From an uncultured Spirochaetaceae bacterium (GTDB lineage: Bacteria; Spirochaetota; Spirochaetia; Treponematales; UBA12059): a stretch of 13,451 nt of DNA. Below, one piece after another: positions 1-8,061 of the stretch. The position numbers were made by a program, and so were the translations under genes. The stretch is taken from NCBI GenBank assembly GCA_938004315.1, contig CALKWG010000513.1, positions 1-13,451 on the forward strand. The letters are read 5' to 3'. Within the stretch, counting starts at the first letter, position 1. The number at the start of each line of letters is the position of its first letter. Below the pieces are notes generated by a model. It saw only the letters and a list, made by a program, of their open reading frames with translations, was not told where the DNA came from and did no database searches.

Positions 1-1144
1 TGCCCGGGCCGTTCACCGTGGCGCCGGCCAGCCTGTCGCCGGGGTTCTTCTCCACGGGGAGGCTCTCGCCGGTCAGCATCGACTCGTCCACGGCGCTCCG
101 GCCCTCGACTACGACGCCGTCCACGGGCACGCGCTCGCCCGGCCGGACGCGGATAAGGTCGCCCACGGCTACTTCGTCTACGGGGAGCTCGAGGTCGCCG
201 CCCTCTTGTACGACGAGGGCAGTCTTGGGCGCCAGGCCCATGAGCTTCTTGATGGCCTCGGAGGCGCGGCCCTTGGAGCGCGCCTCCAGGTATTTCCCGA
301 GGAGGATCAGGGTCAGGATGGTGCCGGCGACCTCGTAGTACAGGTGCTCGGCGCCGCTAGCGTCGCCTAAGGCGATCTGCACGGTCGACGCGACGCTGTA
401 GGCCAGCGCCGCCGAGGTGCCGATCGCGATGAGCGTGTCCATATTCGGGTTGGCCTTCATCATGGTCTTGAACCCGACCGTATAGAAGCGGAAGCCGGCG
501 GCCACGGCGGGCGCGGCTAGGATGATTTGGGCCAGGGCGAAGTTGAGCGGGTAGTGCATGGGGTGCAGGAGTTCGGGCAGGGGGAAGCCCAGCATGTGGC
601 CCATCGCTACATAGAGGAGCGGTAGGGTCGCCGCCGCGGCGACGACGAAGCGCCGCCACAGAGAGCGGATCTCGCGTTCCTTGGCGGCCGCGTGCTCGTC
701 GCTCGCCGCCTGGGCTTCAGCGGCCAGGGCGGTATAGCCGGCGTCGGCAACGGCGCGTTTGATCTCCGACAGCCGCACGGCCTCGGGGTCCCAGCGCACC
801 GACAGGCGCTCGGTGCCGAAGTTGACCGAGGCGGCATTGACGCCGGGCAGCTTGCCCACGGCGCGCTCGACGGCGGCCGCGCAGGCGGCGCAGGTCATGC
901 CGCCTATCGGCACGGTCGCCGATTTCTCGGCGGTCGGCAGCACGGCTTCATAGCCGGCGTCCTTGATCGCCGCCGCCACGGCCTCCAGGCCCAGGGCGGA
1001 TTCATCGTACTCTATAGTAAGCGTCTCGGTGGCGAAGTTGACCGACGCGTGGGCGACGCCGGGCAGGCCCGCCGCGGCGCGTTCGCCGGCGCGGGCGCAG
1101 GCGGCGCAGGTCATGCCCCGGATCGGTATGCTTTTGATGGTCAT
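1..1144 (-). CDS. copA: Copper-translocating P-type ATPase, N-terminal part (runs off left edge)
   Basis: This is the N-terminal 381 residues of a P1B-type ATPase that pumps Cu(I) out of the cytoplasm; the rest lies beyond the left edge. I read it by reverse translation from the ATG at 1142-1144, with no stop down to position 2. Two HMA metal-binding domains come first, each with GMTCAAC: Cys13/Cys16 and Cys85/Cys88. Hydrophobic segments follow from about residue 140, including a [18 protein letters not shown] stretch typical of CopA. The actuator domain has DESMLTGE, with TGE at 358-360. The CPC transport motif and the DKTGT phosphorylation site would lie outside the window. Two tandem HMA domains are usual for bacterial CopA. 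The start is placed 2 bases from the palindrome at 1147-1165, the same layout as the second copper gene at 4178. Family assignment is firm; metal specificity (Cu rather than Ag) is inferred. Confidence 0.95.
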   Translation of the reverse strand, partial: MTIKSIPIRGMTCAACARAGERAAAGLPGVAHASVNFATETLTIEYDESALGLEAVAAAIKDAGYEAVLPTAEKSATVPIGGMTCAACAAAVERAVGKLPGVNAASVNFGTERLSVRWDPEAVRLSEIKRAVADAGYTALAAEAQAASDEHAAAKEREIRSLWRRFVVAAAATLPLLYVAMGHMLGFPLPELLHPMHYPLNFALAQIILAAPAVAAGFRFYTVGFKTMMKANPNMDTLIAIGTSAALAYSVASTVQIALGDASGAEHLYYEVAGTILTLILLGKYLEARSKGRASEAIKKLMGLAPKTALVVQEGGDLELPVDEVAVGDLIRVRPGERVPVDGVVVEGRSAVDESMLTGESLPVEKNPGDRLAGATVNGPG

Positions 1145-1146
1145 TG

Positions 1147-1191
1147 TATACCCCCGGGGGGTATAGTACTAAGCCTGATTGGAATAGTCAA
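1147..1191 (-). promoter_or_regulatory. copA promoter with CsoR-like operator
   Basis: On the minus strand, TTGACT (1186-1191) is followed by a 17-bp spacer and TACTAT (1163-1168). The -10 runs into a perfect inverted repeat, TATACCCC-CGG-GGGGTATA (1147-1165), with 8-bp arms and a 3-bp spacer. Its GC-tract core flanked by TAT/ATA resembles operators of the copper repressor CsoR (established for that family). The predicted transcript start lies inside the palindrome, leaving a leader of about 12 nt before the ATG at 1144. A bound repressor would cover the -10 and start site. No csoR gene is present in the window. Confidence 0.75.
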
Positions 1192-1340
1192 GGTCGATCG
1201 AGGCGGCTATTCCGGGCCGCGTCGGAGGGAGGCGACGCGCCTGACGGAAACGCGGGTTTCATCATGTCTCGGTCGGCTTTTATCAACGACGGGACGAGCC
1301 GATTAGGCGACTATCATCCCCGTAGCCCGCGGGTTCCTCG
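1166..1340. other. Divergent intergenic region, copA / trmO
   Basis: This spacer separates the copper operator from the trmO start region. Apart from the copA -10/-35 at its left end I see only weak signals: a possible -10 TATCAT at 1312-1317 for trmO without a convincing -35, and a 6-bp inverted repeat (TCGGCT 1273-1278 / AGCCGA 1297-1302) with an 18-nt loop. Short reading frames here have no codon or family signal. Confidence 0.4.
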
Positions 1341-1366
1341 ATGAGTCCAGGGCGAAGGATGAATCG

Positions 1367-1861
1367 ATGGATGAAGGACAGAGCATTGAGCTAAGGGCGA
1401 TCGGGACCGTCGAGACGGGCGGCGATGGCCGCGCCGAGGGCGCGGCCATCCGAATAGGGGCTGCGTATCGGCCCGGGCTGTCCGGCCTCGACGGCTTCTC
1501 TCATGCGATCGTGGTCTGGAGCGCGCATAAGCTCCCCCCTTGGGACGACGCCTATGCGCTCGTCGACAAGCCATACCGCGCCGCGCCGGCTAAGTTAGGC
1601 ATCTTCGCCACGCGCTCGCCGTATCGGCCCAACCCGATCTGCGTGAGCGTCATGCGCGTCGAATCCATAGACGCCGCCGAGGGCCTCGTACGGAGCGGCC
1701 GGATCGACGCGGAGCCGGGATCTCCGGTGCTCGATATCAAGCCCTACCACCCGAGCTCGGATCGGCCGGCTCGGCCGGAGCTGCCGGCTTGGTGCTCGCA
1801 TTGGCCTAAGGACATAGAGTCGGGCGCCGACTTCCCCTGGTCGGAGGAATTCCTTTTCTAA
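1367..1861 (+). CDS. trmO: TrmO-like tRNA (t6A37) N6-methyltransferase
   Basis: Members of this family (TsaA/YaeB, UPF0066) use S-adenosylmethionine to methylate N6-threonylcarbamoyladenosine at position 37 of certain tRNAs, tuning decoding. The 164-residue product carries the family hallmarks in order: a GTVET strand near the N-terminus, GLDGFSHAIVVW (about 43-54), the GIFATRSPYRPNPICVSV signature (about 83-100), and GSPVLDIKPYHP (about 121-132). It has only the compact methyltransferase domain, without the C-terminal extension seen in longer members such as E. coli TrmO. The ATG at 1367 follows a GAAGGA ribosome site at 1354-1359 with 7-nt spacing. It is divergent from copA. Its TAA stop overlaps the stop of the regulator on the other strand. 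It is a housekeeping gene, and its position next to copper genes looks incidental. Confidence 0.9.
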   Translation: MDEGQSIELRAIGTVETGGDGRAEGAAIRIGAAYRPGLSGLDGFSHAIVVWSAHKLPPWDDAYALVDKPYRAAPAKLGIFATRSPYRPNPICVSVMRVESIDAAEGLVRSGRIDAEPGSPVLDIKPYHPSSDRPARPELPAWCSHWPKDIESGADFPWSEEFLF

Positions 1862-2712
1862 GCGACGGGAATGCAAATTTCCGTCTCGCCGTCCGGCCCG
1901 TAGCGTTGGAACTCCCAGTTCAGCGATGGCCGGACGGCGTTCGCCGGGAGGTATTCCTGGTAGATATAGCGGTAGGTCTCATGCAGCGCCCTTACGTCGC
2001 CTCGGTGGACGAAGCGAAGGCAGCGGGAGGCCGGAAGCCTCCTTACGGCGAACACGGGCTCCTGAACCGCGTCCCGCTCCGTCTCCAGGCCGCATAGGAT
2101 GGCGATCCCGCCGAGGGACTCCTCGTCCGACCAGGCCGAGCATTGATAGTAGCGTTCGGGGAGCGCGCGGCCGACGACGCGTCCGCTCGCCTTCATGAAG
2201 GTCGCCCAAGGCTTATGGAAGCTCCGCGCCCCATCCTCCATGAAGAAGGAGAGGCCGGCGACGGTCCGCTCCGGCTCGTCTTGAACGGTCGGCTCGCGGC
2301 TCTCCAGGCCCGAGGCGCGGCGGATCGGCTCGGGCGGCAGGCTTAAGGCTTGCGTCTCGGCTGTAGGCAGGTACTTCGCCTCCCGGATAGCCTTAGGCGA
2401 TATGCCGAATCGGGCTTTCATCGAGCGCGAGAAGGTCTCGTAATCTTCGAATCCGAGCTCCTCGGCGATATCGCGAAGGCTGCGCCTCGTCTCGAGGATA
2501 CGCCTCGCCGCCACGCTCAGTATGCGGCCGCGGATGTAGTCCTTAGGCTGCGAGCCGGTTATCGCGTAGAACAGGCGTTCGAAGTGACGGACCGAATAGC
2601 CCGTGCGCGCGGCTAGCGACGCGACGCCCCGTATGGCCGGCGGCGTCCGGCCGTCGGCGAGCGAGGCTTCGAAGAGCTCGATGCCCTCTCTAACATAATC
2701 GTAGCCGTTCAT
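1858..2712 (-). CDS. AraC-family regulator with GyrI-like effector domain
   Basis: A 284-residue transcription factor with an N-terminal AraC-type DNA-binding domain (about residues 8-112). The first helix-turn-helix is near ASLAARTGYSVRHFERLF (31-48) and the second near SLRDIAEELGFEDYETFSRSM (79-98), with the typical FGISPKAIR ending. A C-terminal GyrI-like/Rob-type ligand-binding domain follows (about 145-284), ending in a YGPDGETEICIPV strand. This HTH-first order matches Rob rather than classical AraC; such domains often bind small cationic or amphipathic compounds (family knowledge). The ligand and targets here are unknown. The frame is open back to 2883, but the ATG at 2710-2712 is chosen because GGAGG lies 6 nt upstream and a good promoter sits just before it. 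The longer N-terminus is compositionally junk. It lies 80 bp downstream of the copper fusion gene. Confidence 0.9.
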   Translation of the reverse strand: MNGYDYVREGIELFEASLADGRTPPAIRGVASLAARTGYSVRHFERLFYAITGSQPKDYIRGRILSVAARRILETRRSLRDIAEELGFEDYETFSRSMKARFGISPKAIREAKYLPTAETQALSLPPEPIRRASGLESREPTVQDEPERTVAGLSFFMEDGARSFHKPWATFMKASGRVVGRALPERYYQCSAWSDEESLGGIAILCGLETERDAVQEPVFAVRRLPASRCLRFVHRGDVRALHETYRYIYQEYLPANAVRPSLNWEFQRYGPDGETEICIPVA

Positions 2713-2718
2713 CGGGCG

Positions 2719-2760
2719 CCTCCGACCCCGATCATAAGGCCGGGCCCGGGGCGGCGTCAA
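2719..2760 (-). promoter_or_regulatory. Promoter and ribosome site of the AraC-type regulator
   Basis: On the minus strand TTGACG (2755-2760), an 18-bp spacer and TATGAT (2731-2736) form a good sigma70-type promoter, each box matching consensus at 5 of 6 positions. The predicted start is near 2724, directly before GGAGG (2719-2723), giving a leader of about 12 nt to the ATG at 2712. This fixes the start codon and shows the regulator need not depend on read-through from the copper gene upstream. It lacks the copper-type palindrome. Confidence 0.65.
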
Positions 2761-2792
2761 ATCGGCCTCCCCATCCGCCGAGCGCCCCGCTC

Positions 2793-4178
2793 TTAGGGCT
2801 CCACGACGATGCGCGAATGGATCATGCCCATCCAGCATGAATAAGGTATGACGCCGGGCGCCGCCGGCGTGAACTCCACCCAATTGTCCCCGTATTTCAA
2901 AGACTGCCTAAGGCCCAGGCTGGGTATGACGATGGCGTCGTTGCAGCCGTTCAGGCGGCCGGGCTCGACGCGCAGGTTGATGCGTAGCGGGAGCCCGGCC
3001 TTGGCCACGACCTCGCCGTAGCTCCTCGCGCCTACGACGACGACGGCCTCCTGGAAGCCGTCCTTTAACTCGGCGCGGACGCCGGACGAGGAGGGCCGAG
3101 CGGGCGCGGCGAGGGCCGGGGCGGCCGCAGTAGGGCTCGGCGCGGCGGCGTAGGCGCGGGGCGTCAGGGCCCAGGCCCGGCTCATCGTCACGAAGCCCAG
3201 GAAGAGCACGAGGACGCCGCCGGCCTTGACCGCCATGCCGCGATAGCGCGGCGCGACGAAGGCGCCTCCCGAGCCGAAGAGGAAGAGGAGGGGCGCCGTG
3301 CCGGCCGAGAAGGCGGCCATTCCCAGGGCGCCGGCTAAGGCCGAGCCGCTACCCAGCGCGTAGGCCTGCATGGCCTGGAGCGGCCCGCAGGGCATGAAGC
3401 CGTTGGCCAGGCCCACGGCATAGGGGCCGAGCTTGGCGGCGGCCGCCTCGACGCGCCCGCGGAACTCGGCGTAGGCTTTCCAGCGTAGCCGCGGCAGCCT
3501 GAGGAGTCCGGCGAGCGATAGCCCCATGAGGAGCATGAAGAGCCCGGCCGCCATCATGATGCCGGCCTGGAACCCGAGGCCGAGGCGTAGCGCCGAGCCC
3601 GTCGCGCCGGCGACCGCGCCTATGGCCGTATAGCTCGTGATGCGGCCCAGGTTGTAGAGGATGGAGGGCCGTAGGGCGGCCGCCGGAAAGGCCGCGCCGG
3701 GCGCGCTGGCGGCGGGATCGGCCGTGGGGGCCGCCGCGGGAGCGACCCGCAGGCCCTGCGACAGCGCTATGCCGCCGCACATCGATATACAGTGGAGCGA
3801 GGTCACCAGGCCCGCCATGAACATCGTTCCCAGGCTCAAGGGGCCGCCTAGGCGCGGCACGCCTGAGAACATGCCGAGCGCCTCGAGCCCGGCGAAGGCG
3901 CCCGCCACGATGACGCCGGCGCCCAGGGCCAGGAGGTCGTCGCGCGAAGGCGCGGAGGCCGCCGGCGCTAGCTCATAGCCCAGCTTGGCGAGCCTAGAGC
4001 CGAGCCGCGCCCTGAGCTCCATGGTCGGCGCGCCGTCATCCACCGCCAGCTCAAGGAGCCCCTTCGCGGCGTTCGCCTTGGCTAGGCGCACGCCGACCAG
4101 CTCGGACGCGGCCTTCTCCGCCTTGGACTCGCAATGCGCGCAGCTCATGCCGCGAACGCGTAGCTTCATCACGACCAT
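2793..4178 (-). CDS. HMA / DsbD_2 (TauE/SafE-like) membrane / cupredoxin fusion, copper handling
   Basis: A 461-residue protein with three parts. Residues 1-70 are a heavy-metal-associated domain with RGMSCAHC (Cys13, Cys16). Residues about 85-335 are a multi-helix membrane domain of the DsbD_2 / 'sulfite exporter TauE/SafE' type, with SLHCISMCGG (Cys130, Cys134) in the first conserved helix and NGFMPCGPLQ (Cys264) in a second. After a low-complexity Ala/Pro linker (about 343-367), residues about 368-461 form a cupredoxin-like domain with NGCND (Cys412) and PYSCWMGMIHS (Cys448, Met450, Met452, His454). I recall this architecture from other bacteria, annotated as a TauE/SafE family protein. 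The role is probably moving or binding copper at the membrane; sulfite export is unlikely. It has the same promoter-operator as copA, so co-regulation is likely. An alternative start at Met4 (4169) exists; the spacing parallel with copA favours 4178. Confidence 0.88.
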   Translation of the reverse strand: MVVMKLRVRGMSCAHCESKAEKAASELVGVRLAKANAAKGLLELAVDDGAPTMELRARLGSRLAKLGYELAPAASAPSRDDLLALGAGVIVAGAFAGLEALGMFSGVPRLGGPLSLGTMFMAGLVTSLHCISMCGGIALSQGLRVAPAAAPTADPAASAPGAAFPAAALRPSILYNLGRITSYTAIGAVAGATGSALRLGLGFQAGIMMAAGLFMLLMGLSLAGLLRLPRLRWKAYAEFRGRVEAAAAKLGPYAVGLANGFMPCGPLQAMQAYALGSGSALAGALGMAAFSAGTAPLLFLFGSGGAFVAPRYRGMAVKAGGVLVLFLGFVTMSRAWALTPRAYAAAPSPTAAAPALAAPARPSSSGVRAELKDGFQEAVVVVGARSYGEVVAKAGLPLRINLRVEPGRLNGCNDAIVIPSLGLRQSLKYGDNWVEFTPAAPGVIPYSCWMGMIHSRIVVEP

Positions 4179-4180
4179 AG

Positions 4181-4225
4181 GATACCCCCGAGGGGTATCA
4201 TGTGGTCACTGAGTAAAATAGTCAA
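4181..4225 (-). promoter_or_regulatory. Copper-gene promoter with CsoR-like operator (second copy)
   Basis: On the minus strand TTGACT (4220-4225), a 17-bp spacer and CATGAT (4197-4202) precede the palindrome GATACCCC-CGA-GGGGTATC (4181-4199), with 8-bp arms and a 3-bp spacer. Box spacing, overlap of -10 with operator, and the 18 nt from -10 to the ATG are identical to the copA promoter at 1147-1191, and TTGACTATT is shared. The predicted leader is about 12 nt. Repression by a CsoR-type Cu(I) sensor is the simplest reading; the sensor gene is not in the window. Confidence 0.75.
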
Positions 4226-4251
4226 GAAGCCGAGCGTGGCCTACAGGGAGC

Positions 4252-5124
4252 TTATCGTTCGGCCTCGCCCCCGGTGCGGGCGGCGGCGGAGCGCGCCAGG
4301 GCCTTGAGCTCCTTACGCGCGGCGGGGAAGGCCCATCGCGCTATAAGGACGTTTATAAGTTCGCTCAAACCGGCGCCGATCGCGAAGCCGAGGGGGAAGC
4401 TCGCCGCGGCGGGCAGGGCCAATCGGCCGAAGAAGCCTAAGGCCGCGCCTAGCACGCCTCCGACGATGGCTAGGCTCCAGCCGTACGACCTGGCGGCGGC
4501 GCGGGTATCGGCTAAGATCTCAAAGCGCGTACCGCCTTCGCCGTCCGGCTCGACCGTCACGGCGATACGCGGTATGGAGGCGTACATACGCACCGTGTCG
4601 CGGAATTTCCTGGTCTCGCTGCCCCAGTTGATGTCGATGCCGTAGATCCTCAGTTCGGCGCCTTCCCCGAGACGGCGCTCCTCGACGAAGCCGAGGCCGT
4701 ACTGATCCCCGTCGGTGAGCGCTTCGAAGGCGGCGAGGAAGTCCTTGGGCGGCAGCGGGCTCGTGCCGGCGGCCGAAAGCGGCGGCCCCGGGACGGCGCA
4801 GAGCCTGGCGGCGAGCTCTTCGAAGCGGCCGGGTCTCTTACGGTCTAGCGCGCCTAGGGCCAGTTCGAGTCGGGCTGACCTGCGCACCGCCGCCGGGGCC
4901 ATGCCGCTCTCTATGGCCGCCTGGACGGCGGCGTCCAGCTCGACCGCGTCGGGCGGCGCCGGCTCGTCGACGGCCGATTCGACGAGCGCCGACGAGCCGG
5001 CCTGCCGCTCCTCCGCCTCGAGGGAGGCCGCCCTCGCCCAGAGCCTCTCGGCGCGCCATCGTTCCAGGCGAATGGGCGCGGCCTTCCGCGGCGCCTCGCC
5101 GTCATGGGTATATCCTTCGTCCAT
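4252..5124 (-). CDS. Unrecognised protein with two C-terminal membrane helices
   Basis: I do not recognise this 290-residue protein. Residues 1-100 are charged and mostly helical. The segments RLWARAASLEAEERQ (27-41) and AAIESGMAPAAVRRSARLE (69-87) recall a helical N-terminal module I have seen in bacterial two-TM hypothetical proteins, but I cannot verify this. Residues about 125-212 look beta-rich and soluble (for example ELRIYGIDINWG and RIAVTVEPDG). Two hydrophobic segments follow (about 215-233 and 236-261), then a basic tail, suggesting an inner-membrane hairpin with a large cytoplasmic N-terminal part. No catalytic motif or signal peptide is visible. The ATG at 5122-5124 has a strong GGGGAGG ribosome site (5127-5133). 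The stop is only 26 bp before the -35 of the copper fusion promoter, with no terminator between, so read-through into the copper gene is possible. It is real coding sequence by length and organisation; its function is unknown. Confidence 0.75.
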   Translation of the reverse strand: MDEGYTHDGEAPRKAAPIRLERWRAERLWARAASLEAEERQAGSSALVESAVDEPAPPDAVELDAAVQAAIESGMAPAAVRRSARLELALGALDRKRPGRFEELAARLCAVPGPPLSAAGTSPLPPKDFLAAFEALTDGDQYGLGFVEERRLGEGAELRIYGIDINWGSETRKFRDTVRMYASIPRIAVTVEPDGEGGTRFEILADTRAAARSYGWSLAIVGGVLGAALGFFGRLALPAAASFPLGFAIGAGLSELINVLIARWAFPAARKELKALARSAAARTGGEAER

Positions 5125-5141
5125 GGCCTCCCCCTCTGCGC

Positions 5142-5171
5142 ATCCTACGGGCGCGCGGCGCCTCGGGTCAA
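5142..5171 (-). promoter_or_regulatory. Candidate promoter for the two-helix protein
   Basis: On the minus strand TTGACC (5166-5171), an 18-bp spacer and TAGGAT (5142-5147; 4 of 6 to consensus) place a start near 5135, immediately before the GGGGAGG ribosome site at 5127-5133. The leader would be about 11 nt, like the other promoters in this window. Confidence 0.5.
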
Positions 5172-5256
5172 GCGCGTAGGCCGACGGAGCGGCTGCCTCC
5201 GGCGGATGGCCGACGGCGGCGCGGCGAGCGCCCGCCGCCGATTATCGCCCCGCCCC

Positions 5257-5285
5257 GTGACCCGCCCCGCGCCGCCGTATATACT
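5257..5285 (+). promoter_or_regulatory. Candidate promoter giving a leaderless transcript
   Basis: GTGACC (5257-5262; 4 of 6 to TTGACA), a 17-bp spacer and TATACT (5280-5285, within TATATACT) precede the ATG at 5292 by only 6 nt. Standard spacing puts the transcript start on or next to the A of the ATG. No Shine-Dalgarno sequence lies upstream, which agrees with leaderless translation. Confidence 0.6.
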
Positions 5286-5291
5286 CAGCCC

Positions 5292-5975
5292 ATGCGCATC
5301 ATCCCCGGCCTGACCAGCACCAAGAAGGATAGGATCCCTTCTTTCATCGACGGGCTATCGCGTTTCGGCATCGGCGAGATCGCTCTTTTCCCCACCTGCC
5401 TCGCGGCGGACGAGCGCTCCGCGCTTTACGCCGAGCTCGAACGCCTACCCGGTCTCCGCATCCCTCATGTCCACATCCGATCCGACATGGACGAGGCGGA
5501 GCTCGACTTCCTCGTCGGGCGTTTCGGCGCTCAGGCCTTCAATATCCACCCGCGCGCCAGCTCGCACCCTTTTCCGGATCTCCCCGAGCGCTTTAAGGCC
5601 ATGAGCTACGTGGAGAACGTGGAGGAACCGCCCGAGCCGGGCGAGTTCGCGGGCTTAGGCGGCCTCTGCCCGGATTTCTCCCATTGGGCTAACGCCCTGG
5701 CTTTCGGGCGCGCCGCGTACGACCGGCGCATGCGCGATTTGGTTACGGCCCTGCCCATAGGCTGCTGCCACCTTTCGGCCCTGCGCCTCGGCGTGCCCAA
5801 CGCTTGGCACGGCGAGTACGACCACCATGAGTACGCATCATTAGCAGACCTGGACTACCTGGCCTCGTACGCCGCCTTCATGCCGCTCCATTGGGCCTCG
5901 CTCGAGCTGGAGAATTCTCTTCAGGAGCAACTCGCCGCGCGCGATTACCTTACGCGGCTCCTGGGCGTCGCGTAG
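5292..5975 (+). CDS. Xylose isomerase-like TIM-barrel protein (sugar phosphate isomerase/epimerase type)
   Basis: A 227-residue protein with the look of the xylose isomerase-like / AP endonuclease 2 superfamily: alternating strands and helices with acidic and histidine residues at strand ends. Candidate metal ligands are Glu108 or Glu111 (YVENVEE), Asp128 and His131 (CPDFSHW), His160 (GCCHLSAL) and Glu205/Glu207 (SLELENS), in the Glu-Asp/His-His-Glu order expected for a divalent-metal site. Substrate-side histidines may come from HGEYDHHEY (173-181). It is somewhat shorter than typical members (about 260-290), so a barrel element may be reduced. The substrate cannot be named; members act on sugars, hydroxypyruvate or DNA. 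There is no signal peptide. The ATG at 5292 has no ribosome site, which fits the leaderless promoter just upstream. It is convergent with the GH13 gene, 66 bp apart; no firm functional link follows. Confidence 0.7.
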   Translation: MRIIPGLTSTKKDRIPSFIDGLSRFGIGEIALFPTCLAADERSALYAELERLPGLRIPHVHIRSDMDEAELDFLVGRFGAQAFNIHPRASSHPFPDLPERFKAMSYVENVEEPPEPGEFAGLGGLCPDFSHWANALAFGRAAYDRRMRDLVTALPIGCCHLSALRLGVPNAWHGEYDHHEYASLADLDYLASYAAFMPLHWASLELENSLQEQLAARDYLTRLLGVA

Positions 5976-5991
5976 CGGCCGAGCGCGGCCG
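5976..5991 (+). terminator. Small GC hairpin after the TIM-barrel gene (weak terminator candidate)
   Basis: CGGCCG (5976-5981) and CGGCCG (5986-5991) are self-complementary arms with a 4-nt AGCG loop, placed directly after the TAG stop. There is no T-tract, so it is not a classical Rho-independent terminator. It could still slow polymerase between the convergent genes. The rest of the 66-bp gap holds only GGTCGGCG-like direct repeats. Confidence 0.25.
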
Positions 5992-6041
5992 GTCGGCGTG
6001 GTCGGTCGGCGCGGCCTCAAGGAGCCTCGGGGGCCAGCCGA

Positions 6042-7659
<1,618 letters not shown>

Positions 7660-7670
<11 letters not shown>

Positions 7671-8061
7671 CGCCGCCTCCTTCAGCGCCTCCCGCCGCGC
7701 CCCCAGGCGCGAACGGCATAAGCGCCTTCAGCGCGATCGCCCCCGCGGGCCTGGCCTGGCAAGCCAGGCGCACGCTCCCGTCCGTCGGCGCGCCGACGGC
7801 GGCGAGCCTGTCCCGCTCCCGTCCGCCCATCGGGCTTACGCGCCCGCCTACCAGCGCCACGCGGCAGGTCCCGCAGAGCGCTTTGCCGCCGCAATCGTGG
7901 CGGTGGGGCAAGCCGGCGCGCTGCAGCGCTACGAGGACGCTATAGGCCGGCGAGCCCTCGGCCTCGCGCGCTACGCCGTCGGCCCCGACGATGTTGATCC
8001 TCGCGCCGCGGCCGGCGTTCGCCGGAGCGGCCGCCTTCGGCGCCTCGTCGCCCTCTATCAC
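7660..8061 (-). CDS. Adrenodoxin-type [2Fe-2S] ferredoxin-like protein
   Basis: A 133-residue protein with a single [2Fe-2S] beta-grasp domain. Ligands are Cys57, Cys63 and Cys66 (HDCGGKALCGTC) and Cys101 (RLACQARP): the C-X5-C-X2-C...C spacing of adrenodoxin-type ferredoxins. The first 18 residues and the last 16 are low-complexity (Ala/Gly/Pro rich). Its HDCGGKALCGTCRV segment also resembles the [2Fe-2S] domains attached to some bacterial class III adenylate cyclases (recalled, not searched). The start is GTG at 8059-8061, overlapping the TGA of the cyclase gene as GTGA; no in-frame ATG precedes the cluster-binding region. The 3' end overlaps the GH13 gene by 11 bp. It could be an electron carrier for an enzyme encoded elsewhere, or a redox partner or sensor for the coupled diguanylate cyclase. 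The domain is certain, the role is not. Confidence 0.85.

Noticed and set aside
692..1306. Plus-strand frame of 204 codons, Gly/Arg rich
   Set aside because: It lies opposite copA, which has two HMA domains and CopA motifs in frame; the plus-strand product resembles nothing and overruns the copper operator.
2713..2883. 57-residue N-terminal extension of the AraC-type regulator
   Set aside because: It overlaps the copper fusion gene and the regulator's own promoter; the ATG at 2712 has a good ribosome site and the domain starts right after it.
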